Shown here: positions 54,771 to 64,000 of the stretch, in pieces | Layout: every line of letters begins with the position of its first letter | How positions within the stretch are numbered: position 1 is the first letter of the stretch | DNA from: Gibbula magus | Lineage: Eukaryota; Mollusca; Gastropoda; Trochida; Trochidae | Direction: 5' to 3' | NCBI GenBank assembly: GCA_936450465.1 | Contig: OW388300.1 | Coordinates: forward strand, 49,837,378-49,901,377 | Length of the DNA stretch: 64,000 nt | Position numbers and translations under genes: made by a program | Notes under the pieces: model-generated | The model's database searches: none | Seen by the model: only the letters and a program-made list of their open reading frames with translations | What the model was told of the DNA's origin: nothing

Positions 54771-56868
54771 TGGACAGAGAAAGATTGCTATAATAGACAA
54801 TTTCGCGAATCTGTCACTAATGAACTCCATTTTGATATATTTGGGGTCTGTGAAACGTTTTTACAGAATGATGACAAACTTTCACTAAATGGATATAAAT
54901 GGTATGGCAATAACAGACAACATGTTCATAAAAACGCAAAACGTGGTTCTGGTGGCGTTGGTGCCTTTTTTAGAGACTCATTTTAAAAAAAAACTTTGAT
55001 ATCACTTTATTAGATCAAGAACATGAAGATATAATGTGGTTTAAGTTAACTTCACGTTCAAACACGGACTATAATATTGTACTTTGTGTTTGCAATCCTT
55101 CACCTGAGTGCTCATCTAGAGTGAGAGATGCTGAACTGTTTTCTGATACATTACTAGTACAACTTTATCAATACCAAAATGATGGTCTCATATATGTATG
55201 TGGTGATTCTAACTTTCGAATTGGTGATATGTGTGATTTTATTGAAGGTGTGGACGATATCCCCGACAGATCAGTTATTAATTTTAAAGTAAATAAGTAT
55301 GGTGATTTGTTTATTGACTTTTTAACTCAGTGCAATTTATGTGTTTTAAATGGTCGTGTTAGACCAAAACAAAATGATTTTACCTATATAAAAAAATGGC
55401 TCATCAGTTGTTGACTATATTATAACCTCTCGTGAACATTTAAGTTACTGCATAGATTTTTCAGTTATAAGAACATCGACGTTAGTCACGGCAAGCAACG
55501 TGCCAGACAACCTACCTGACCACTCCATACTTACCTAGGAAGGTGCACTGCCTCCAATGAGTTTACAGCAGGAACATTCAACTGATGTCAACAACATACA
55601 GAAAACTCACCGACGGTATGATGCAAGTAATTTAACAAACTCGTTTTTATCGGATAATGATGTCTTAATGGTAAAAGATTTCATAAAAGAATTAGAATCC
55701 AAACTGACAGTTTCTAATGATATCAACACTGCATACAGTGATTGTGTTTCCTTCATGCACAGAGAACTTGATAAAGTGTGTCTTACAAACTGTTCAAGGT
55801 ACAAGAACCCTAGTGCTAAGTCCTTATATAAACCTTACTGGTGCGAAGATCTCCAAAGACAGTGGGATCAAGTTTGTGAAGCGGAGCGTCGTTGGACAAA
55901 GGCAAAGTGTCGGGGTGAGAAGAGACGTCTGAAAGAACTATATACTGGTGAGAGAAAAGCTTTTGACAAACTACACCGAAAATATAAACGTTCCTATCAG
56001 TTTATCGAACAACAACGACTGCTGGATAAATTTAAAGGTAGAGACTCAAGATCATTATGGAAGGCAATTGGTAAAATCGGGATAAATAATGACAGAGAAA
56101 CAGGGGTTCCGTGAGAGGTTTTAATAAATGATGAAATGTGTTCTGACAGACAGGTTGTTCTTAAAAAGTGGAGATCCGATTACAGCTCACTTTTCAAAGA
56201 TGCAAGTTCACCATGTTTTGATGAAGCACACCTTGTTGATGTCATGGGGGGTGTTAACAACGGTCACGTGACCAACCAGGGTCACGATACTACAGACCTA
56301 GATTCGTCCGTCACCCGACATGAGGTCGAAGCCGCAGTTTTACGTTCGAAGCGAGGGATGTCAGTCGGTCCGGATGATATACATGCCGAGTCGATGAAGA
56401 ATCAACATTGAATTGACATTTTGTTTACATTGATATCACATTGTTTTGACAGCAATACTTGTCCTGATATATGGCGATCAAGTATAATCAACCCTATTAA
56501 GAAGCCCGATATGGACCATCGTGACCCTTTAGGCTAAAGAGGCATCTCTCTCTTGTCAGTACCATGTAAGATTTATGCTGATATCCTTTATCAACGACTT
56601 AGTCACTTGAAGATAATGATATCCTTGCCAACGAACAGAACGGCTTCCGCTCCCATAAGGGAACTCAAGAACACATCTATATACAAAAAAATATCAAGAC
56701 AGTCTACGTATGTATGTTTCATTGATGCAAAGGAAGCTTTTGACAGTGTTAATCGCCAGTGTCTGTGGTTTAAGCTTCAACAACTTAGTATACAAGGTAA
56801 ATTCCTGAACGCAGTCCAAGCCATGTATGATAACACTTGGTCAAGTGTTCATGTGAATGACCGTCTAA
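54741..56868 (+). pseudogene. LINE ORF2, endonuclease and first half of RT
   Basis: RLGFWNSGGWTEK opens the AP-like endonuclease (54741), with the E of GVCETF, then after a shift YVCGDSNFRIGDMCDFIEG (catalytic Asp/Asn), VNKYGDLFIDFL, and, in another frame, SSVVDYIITSRE and PDHSIL (catalytic His). The linker (55557-56114) is basic. The RT starts with SSIINPIKKPDMDHRDPLG and has the first catalytic Asp in CFIDAKEAFDSVNR. Several shifts and stops (for example TGA at 56112, TAA after PLG at 56534) inactivate it. The frame is cut at 56868 by the transposon. Confidence 0.82.
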
Positions 56869-58510
56869 AGGCCCCTTTACACAGAGCCGCGTCCTTCGTA
56901 CGACCATTGCACGACCACAAAAATGGACAGGACACTCAATGGTCGGCTGATTTCGCGAAATCCTATTTCTGTGTAAATGCTCCTACTATCTTCTTGCGTC
57001 ATTTGTACGACCTAAATTGCAATTAACGATAATTTCCATGACGATCTTTGAACGACCTGCACGTTAACGGAGCCTCCACACTGCCTTCGCTCGGCGTTCA
57101 CTGTGCAACCCTAACAACATTCCAGCATCAAGGGCGATCCCCGTACAACCCGTCAGCCACCTCTGTGCCTCCTCTGTGCTTCCTTTGTGCCTTCGCTGTG
57201 CCACCATTGACGACTATGGCGACAGTTGGCCGACCATGCCGCAACACTTCTGCCTCCTCTGCGATCCCTGTGAGAGTTCGGCAACCTGGATAGACTGGGT
57301 CTATAATAAGCTGCATTAGTCTCTATTTGTTTCAGTACCATTCCAACAGTCAAAAATAACCAACCAATTAGCTTTTGCAGCTGCAATAAAAGACAACAAG
57401 CTCTCCTGCTTAACAACACAGGTCATTGTTTTTTGCAGAAGAATATGATATTTATTTTAAAAAACTAAATAAATAAATATAAAAAAATGAAATTATTAAA
57501 TCAACGGGTAAACATACGAATGAAACAGGGCTTCATCATTCTCCAGAAGTCAAATGGGTTAAATTTAAATTTATGAAACATTATCTGTTCATATTTCTGA
57601 AAATCATGCCTACTAAAAACCTTTTAAAATCTTCCTGGGAGATATAGGAGAGTAAAATAACGCTGGGACCTTTTGGCTTGTTTTACGATGTCCTACCGTG
57701 ACGAGGCTTCAATTTGAGAGTTTATAATTAAAGTTAGAGGGATAAAATAGGTCGCCAACAACTTTTATTAATTAATTTTCGTTATTTCGTAACTAAATTA
57801 CCCAACATTCTGACCAAAATCCATGTTGAAAAGCTATTGCAACACCCGTATGTGTTTGAATGAAATTGTGTGTACTTCTTTACAAAACTTTTTTATTATC
57901 AAACACATTTAAAATCGACTTTATCCGACAGCTGCATTCCAGTTGTTATTGTTAAATATGTGATTGCGTTTCTTTACAAGTGAGTTTATACATCTTTATT
58001 TGTTTGACTTTTCTGTTGTCTTGCTCCTTTTTGGTGCCATAGTCTTATCAATGGTTTGCCAACAGAAACAAGGAAACATGTGAGAATCGATCATCTATTT
58101 TTTGGAGAATTTACGAGGACGCTCACAGAAGGCTGAGTGAATGCAGAAAGAAGGCACACAACTCGTCATGGTCGCACAAAGGTTGTCGTGATCTCTGCAT
58201 GAAGGCAGAACGGTCGTGATATAAACGGCTCTGGTTGCACAGAGAACGCAGTAGGAAGGAACAAGGGAGGCAGAGGCATCGCCCAACGTTAGCGAATTTT
58301 GTACATGGCGATCATTGAGCGTCCTTTGCGACCTCAGAACGTCCATAGAACGTCCTTGGCGATCAATCGCGATGTCTCAACATCCCATGTGCCACCTCCT
58401 CACGACCTTAGCAACCATTCTGCCTCCTTTGAGCGTCCAACGGCGATCTGTTATGTTTTTTGGTCGCACAGAGGACACACAAAGGTCTTTATGTCTGTGT
58501 AAAGGGGCCT
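56869..58510. mobile_element. Harbinger-like non-autonomous transposon, 1,642 bp
   Basis: AGGCCCCTTTACACAGA at 56869 is matched exactly in inverse complement ending at 58510 (17-bp terminal repeats), and TAA flanks both ends (56866-56868, 58511-58513). A three-base TAA/TTA target and such ends are typical of PIF/Harbinger. Joining the flanks without one TAA makes the LINE RT frame continuous (DRLTDSFPV), which fixes the boundaries. The interior is richer in C and G near both ends, with repeated cgtgcaa/tgcgacc-like words, and encodes no recognisable transposase. Confidence 0.9.
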
Positions 58511-59803
58511 TAACAGACTCGTTCCCAGTGTTATCAGGAGTACGTCAGGGCTGTGTTCTATCACCATCTCTCTCTTTTCTACGGAAGTAAACAACTTGGA
58601 CTGTGGTATGAAAATCGACAATAATATACTTAGTATTCTATTATACGCTGATGACATCGCTGTAATTACTCCTACTGAAGAATCTCTCCAACGTATGCTG
58701 GACTGTATAGCGAAATGCTGATCCAGATGGCGATTACAAATCAACGTAAAGAAAACGAAAGTAGTTCACTACCGTACCCCGTCTACACCTCGGTCGTCGT
58801 ATCCATTTAAAATAGGAAAAGATGACATTGAAGTAAGCCACGCCTACAAGTACCTCGGCATTTGGTTACAAGAGCATATCGTTCTTAACTTTACAACAAA
58901 GGAAATCGCAAAGTCAGCAAATAAAGCCCTTGGTGTAATAATATGAAAATTTAAAGCGTCTGGTGGAATGGCGTACGATGTTTTTACTTCATTATATAAC
59001 AACTTGGTTCAGCCAATACTTTCTTATGGATCCGCTTTATTGGGAACAAGAGAATATTCATCAATTAATGCAATACAGAACAAAGCCTGTCGCTTCTTCC
59101 TAGCTGTTGGACGAAAAACACCGAATCTGTCTTTACGAGGTGAAATGGGTTGGACGGCGCCCTCCACAAGTCACAAGATTGAATCTATCAAGTTCTGGCG
59201 CAAACTATGTATTATGAACTCGCTTGTTAAATCAACCATTGGTCAAGCAAGTATCGTAAATCATGGCATAACAAAATCAAAGACTTTTTGAGCTCGCAAT
59301 TTACATGTTATGACATATATGCTATTACAGATAATGAATACTTATATGTTAAAGACTGGCTTATATTGAAGGATCACAATGACTGGCTTGCTGGGCTGTG
59401 GAAAGATCATAGCCTTCGGAATGGCAACAAACTACGAACATATCGTCTTTTCAAGCACACTCTATCTGTAGAGCATTATGTTGAAGTTATTCTTAACCGA
59501 AGTGTTTTCAGCAAGCTGCGATGCGGATCATTAACACTTGAAGTTGAAGTCGCATGCTTCACACGGCCTGTGAAACCATTGGATAACCGTATCTGCAACA
59601 GTGATTCAATCGAAGATGAGGTTAATTTTCTCGCTGAGTGTAGTTTTTATAATAATATCAGAAGGGAGATTGTCAATAAACTCAGCGCCTATGACACGTC
59701 ATTTAACAGTTTATCACCAGTCAATAAATCAAATAGATTTACTCTCCAACAGGATTCATATCAAATCCATCGCCGCAACGGTATACAAAATGATAACTGT
59801 TAG
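58511..59803 (+). pseudogene. LINE ORF2, second half of RT and C-terminus
   Basis: Resumes with LTDSFPVLSGVRQGCVLSPS, then LLYADDIAVI with the intact YADD box at 58644-58655, AYKYLGIWLQ, and LVQPILSYGSALLGTRE. The post-RT part reads NLSLRGEMGWTAP, and, after a stop at 59289, WLILKDHNDWLAGLW, NGNKLRTYRLFKHTLSVEHY and a zinc-knuckle-like AECSFYNNIRREIV. Stops at 58719 and 58945 and a shift near 58590 break it. The catalytic box itself is not damaged. Confidence 0.82.
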
Positions 59804-59998
59804 AAATATGAGCCATTAATGTTATATTTTACCATTATAGATGTACTATTTTATTGTATGCTATTACAGGTACAAACTTATATGATATCTCTGTTGATAA
59901 TTTTCTATTTATAATATGCATCATGATGATTTTAGTGTCTCATAGGTCATCTTGGCCGGACACTTTTATGTGTGTGACACTTAAATAAAATATTTTTC

Positions 59999-62345
59999 TT
60001 CTTCTGTAATTACAGGTGGCGGGAATGACCATTAACTAAGTATCATGTACCCACCCTTACTTAATTGTTTGTGTATCTCGTACCAGACCATAAGGGGTGG
60101 CCAACATTTCGACACGTTCAAATGTTCTTATAGATCTAACGCACAGTATAATATAACATGCGGTTTTGGAAGGCAGTAATGAAACTTCAATTATCATGTA
60201 CTGTAACAGTTTGTGAATTGTAAACACTCAATCGATTATCGTATCGATGTATATAGGCAATCATATATGATTATTTTATTGTGTTCTGTATAAATCAACA
60301 CAGAAAACACATACATTCGCTGTTGGAAAGAGTTATTTAGTAGCTCCACATGTAAGGTTGTGATGTATGATGTCATTTAAAGGTGCATCCATTGTGTTTC
60401 ATAAACTTTTATTTGGCTTTAATACGTTCCAACACACCATATGTGCTGTTTACGATACAAACAAATTCACTCAGCTTGTGTATTCATTCCCAATCGCCAA
60501 ACATGTCATAATTACTAGTTTCCAATAACAAGTAACATCATTATGCATGTGCAGAAACCGAAAGTGCACGTCCTATTTACATGCACAGTAGTTATATGGC
60601 CTATTGAACATTATCAACCCAAATTTGTTATTTTGTCTGGTTTAAATAAGATTCCAAAATTACGTTTGACTCATTGGCGCGCGCCACACGCGATGCATTG
60701 TCCGGTTTTCGATCAGAAATCGATAACTTTACCTTCATATCGTCAATATACTAAGTCGAGTATCATCAAAGTAGTTTTTGGTAACAGTTGGTACTTCTCG
60801 ATAAAATAAGACCATTTATAACGTTTGTCATATTTGACCCCCAACTACACAATGGATGTACCTTTAAACCGCTGCCTTTGAAATTTGTCAACTTCAACAT
60901 AGAACTTTTCACAGAAATATTGATATAATAAATAGAATATCTGTCAATTCTTGACAAATACCATGTTCACCTCATCTCGATAGTGTATGATAACTTGATA
61001 AGATACATTCTTTCAAATTATTTATTGCAATATGAATTCGAAATACAAATGTGTAGCAAGCAATGTTTATGTAACTACATTGGCATTTAGCTATTACAAT
61101 ATTTACAATATACACAATATTTGAAACATAATATATGTTGTTAACCGTTAAATATCATAAACAAAGTCATGACATCTGCCTGTCTACTTTACTTGAATCT
61201 CAAACTGTCTTGTAGAAAACCTATTAAACTATTACCGCGCTGTATTTACACTTACATTATGCAACATTGTCAACTTAGAATTAAAAACAAAATACATGTA
61301 AATTGTTCATTAAGCTCTCAAACAAAATTTGAAATGAACCAGTATGTATACAGTACAGTACTGTAGTATCTAATTACCATCATTAGTCATCCTATGAGGA
61401 GCCAAGTCGCGCTCTTAACGAGCTAAATGGTATATGATGGCCTGGATATACTGGGATAAGTGTGTATTGCAAGGGGGAAGTTTGTTTTGGTATTACCATA
61501 AACCAATATAAATACGTATATATGTGTATTGTTGCCAATACTGTTATTTCAATCGGAGTGTTTTGACACGTGCGTATTTGACTCAGAGATACACACAAGT
61601 GGTCACTGGGATGTTCAGGAGATACGGTCCACTGACTTGATGGTTAAACACTAAGGAATGTTCTGAGATTTTAGAAAAGAGTGGTATATTCATGTTTGAT
61701 TATTTTCATTTGAATGCAAACCAGAGAGTATATTGTGGAAACGTCTGGTTAAAAACTGACTACATATCTATGAACATAAAGATCTAAGCTGGAGACTAAT
61801 TGCAAGAGTTCGAATTAATTAAAATGTGTAGGGTACTGGCGAATTTGATAACGTAACAAATGAGGACATTCTGAATTCATTACATCACTACATTTCTAAA
61901 AGTAAAACGTTTCGCTGATTATTGAAACAAACGAATAATAAATAGATTAGATCAGTGTTCATAATATTTGCGAAGTAATCCCTTGTTCAAAAGAGGCAAT
62001 GCAGTATTTTGATGCTAGGGACAACTGAGCACTACCATAAATACATGTATGTATATACGTATGTATGTTAAAACCGCTCGAAATCGAATCAAACAAGTGA
62101 GGTAAGAAATGGACTGTTTTATGTTCGTAATTGACAACTACCTTGTGCTTTTTGTTCACTCATCCATGTAATAAAGGCTTTTTGCTAGGCCAGAGCCGTT
62201 GAACTGGTAATTGATTACCTGTCGGTCTTAATTAGTTGAAACTTCTGTGATGGGTTAGTTGACGGAATACACATGTTACGTAATACCATGGCATGCTCGT
62301 TACATAGACATGGTGTTCTGATACACATACATACACAAGTCTAAT
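59999..62345. other. Intergenic, nothing recognised
   Basis: AT-rich sequence with a short GC-rich spot (ggcgcgcgccacacgcg, 60676). No gene or structured repeat is supported. A tatgtatgta-like run lies near 62045. Confidence 0.4.
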
Positions 62346-62349
62346 ATAG

Positions 62350-62995
62350 ACAGACAGACAGATATGGTTTATTATAGTGTCACATGTATGTACACATAAA
62401 ATACATAATATTTACAAAGGTAAAATATACATACACCCAGCCTACAAAGGCTTATGAGACACTGTTAGATAAACATATCAATAAAACAGGGGCAAATAGT
62501 AAAAATGGATGTTAAAAATGTAAAATGTAAAACATTAAGAAAACCTTTCTCTCCTTTTAAACATATCACTAACAGAAATTAATAAAATAGCTAAAGTAGG
62601 GGGACCTGACAACATAAAAGCATTTAATAGTTGTACATCGTTGTTAAACATTGAAATATCTAAAAGGTATAACAAAATTAAATCTCAGGTCATGATAAAA
62701 GTGGCAATTTAAAAGGAAGTGAATTTCATCTTCTATATTCTTACAAAAAGGGCAAACTCTCTCAGGCAGATGGGTGGGGGCTTGTTGTATCGTCCTGTTT
62801 CAATGTGGAGAGCAAGGTTGCCTCAACGTAATTTGGTGAGGTTTCGTCTTGTGTTCTTGTTGACTATAGTCTTTAAGTATAATTCGGGTCTACGATCTTT
62901 CTTAAACAGTCTGTAAGTTCTGAGCTTGTTGCAATTGACATTTCTCTTATCATCCCATAGATCTTTGAACCACTCTTCTTATCAAACGTCTCTTC
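62350..62995 (-). mobile_element. LINE 3' end, third copy of the family
   Basis: On the minus strand: WFKDLWDDKRNVNCNKLRTY and RLFKKDRRPELYL, then LALHIETGRYNK, RVCPFCKNIEDEIHFLLNCH (the C-x2-C ... H ... C knuckle), then the UTR with agtgtctcataagcc. It matches the C-terminus of the LINE at 59.3-59.7 kb. It is 5'-truncated near 62995. An acagacagacagat microsatellite lies at 62350 beside its 3' end. Confidence 0.75.
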
Positions 62996-63169
62996 ATGTC
63001 TCTTATTGCTTTCCTAGGAGTCTCAACAATATCGATATCTAATATATCATATATCTGTAACCTGCACTTAGTTGTGCATAAATCATCAGTCTCGGTGACT
63101 GTTGTACATGTATTGTGGGCAACAGCGTAGTCAAATGATCTAATACTTACTGTTTGAAACGCGCTACTT

Positions 63170-64000
63170 TAGCCAGACATTAGTGTTTTCAAAATGTCAT
63201 TAAATTCAAACTTCAACAATGCCAATAAATATGTCAAAGTCAATATGTCACAAAAGTTAATCTTTTAAAAGTCAACAATTCACTAAACTCAAAATATCTT
63301 CTCAAAGTCAATATGTCACAAAAGTTAACATATCATTAAAGATAAACTTTCACCAAAGTCAACCAATAGTTCCAAAGTCAACATGTCATCAAACTCGATA
63401 TATCTTTTCAAGTCAACATTTCACCAAAGTCAATATTTTATTAAAGTAAAACTTCCACTAAAGTCAACCAATATTTCCGAAGTCAACATTTCACCAACAT
63501 TATAATTTTTTCAAAGTCAACATTTCACCAAAGTGGTATCAATTTCAAAATATCCATTTCACCAAACTCAATATATATTATCGAAGTCAACATTTCAACC
63601 ATCACCAAAGTCAATAAAATATAAATATTAATATTTCATGATATAAGCATACTTCACCAAAGTCAATAAATTAACATAACAAAATTAATATAAGTCAACA
63701 ATTCGCTTAACTCAAAATATATTTTAAAAGTCAACATTTCACCAAAGTGGTATCAATTTCAAAATATCCATTTCACCAAACTCAATATATATTATCAAAG
63801 TCAACATTTCAACCATCACCAACGTCAATAAAATAGAAATATTAATATTTCATGATATAAGCATACTTCACCAAAGTCAATAAATTAACATAACATAATT
63901 CATATAAGTAAACAATTCGCTTAACTCAAAATATATTTTAAAAGTCAACATTTCACCAGAGTCATTATGTGATCGAAGTCAATATTTCATAAAATTCAAA
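63170..64000. repeat. AAAGTCAACATTTCACC-rich repeat, 214-bp higher-order period
   Basis: Short words of the form aaagtcaacatttcaccaaa recur every 20-30 bases from 63170. From 63516 a 214-base block repeats at 63730 and begins again at 63944, running into the window end. Non-coding. Confidence 0.85.

Larger units (their letters stand above)
54390..59998 (+). mobile_element. Nearly full-length LINE (ORF1, endonuclease, RT), split by a DNA transposon
   Basis: In order: an ORF1 remnant, an AP-type endonuclease, an RT with an intact YADD box, a post-RT region and a 3' UTR ending aaataaaatatttttcttct. The UTR word agtgtctcatagg is shared with the truncated copies at 1.1 and 62.4 kb, so this is the reference copy of that family in the window. 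A 1,642-bp Harbinger-like element interrupts the RT at 56869-58510. Many frame breaks and stops show it is inactive. The 5' boundary is uncertain and may lie as far out as 54.09 kb. Confidence 0.8.

Noticed and set aside
57048..58590. Open frames inside the Harbinger-like element
   Set aside because: None shows the DDE nuclease or Myb-like motifs of Harbinger transposons; they reflect the C-rich composition.

Overview
This looks like a window of animal nuclear DNA from a lophotrochozoan, most likely a gastropod mollusc. It is AT-rich, has spliced genes with GT-AG introns, and carries a secreted apple/PAN plus fibrinogen-domain protein of the kind expanded in mollusc immunity. It is packed with repeats: tRNA-derived SINEs with an ACTC tail, arrays of TGACCTT motifs, and several transposon classes. 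The species call is inference; no ribosomal or mitochondrial marker is present.

Layout. 0.4-2.1 kb: two 5'-truncated LINE 3' ends. 2.3-2.8 kb: a GC-rich retroviral-type integrase fragment. 3.4-6.3 kb: a SINE, a three-unit array with nuclear-receptor-like half sites, an Ulp1-type cysteine protease fragment and a 49-bp minisatellite. 7.1-14.7 kb: the one convincing intact host gene, five exons on the minus strand whose splice phases all fit, coding a 365-residue secreted apple/fibrinogen-related lectin; a dead Tc1 copy sits in intron 3 and a 35-bp minisatellite lies just upstream of its start. 16.7-21.3 kb: a PAT-type DIRS retroelement with diagnostic split direct repeats. 21.4-29.6 kb: foldback DNA, a Tx1/L1-like LINE, TTAA-flanked non-autonomous transposons, a 171-bp satellite, LINE debris and a Penelope-like GIY-YIG endonuclease. 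30.2-35.5 kb: a tRNA-like SINE, a perfect 49-bp-arm palindrome and a 3.3-kb 29-bp minisatellite with higher-order structure.

36.7-39.6 kb: the most unusual part, a compact intronless cassette with every ORF on the minus strand: a tandem PC4-like DNA-binding protein, a BIR-domain (apoptosis-inhibitor type) protein, remnants of a Maverick/adintovirus-type integrase, a basic protein and a C2HC zinc-finger protein with a separate-frame acidic tail. I read it as a decaying copy of a virus-like or Maverick-related element.

40-64 kb: further satellites, an orphan exon, a sulfotransferase-like gene broken by two single-base shifts, a Tc1 element with complete terminal repeats, a possible CRE/YY1/ETS promoter, and a nearly full-length LINE (54.4-60.0 kb) precisely split by a Harbinger-like element. 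The window ends in another LINE 3' end and a 214-bp tandem repeat. Apart from the lectin gene, nearly all coding sequence seen is transposon-derived and broken, so the genes do not form a pathway.
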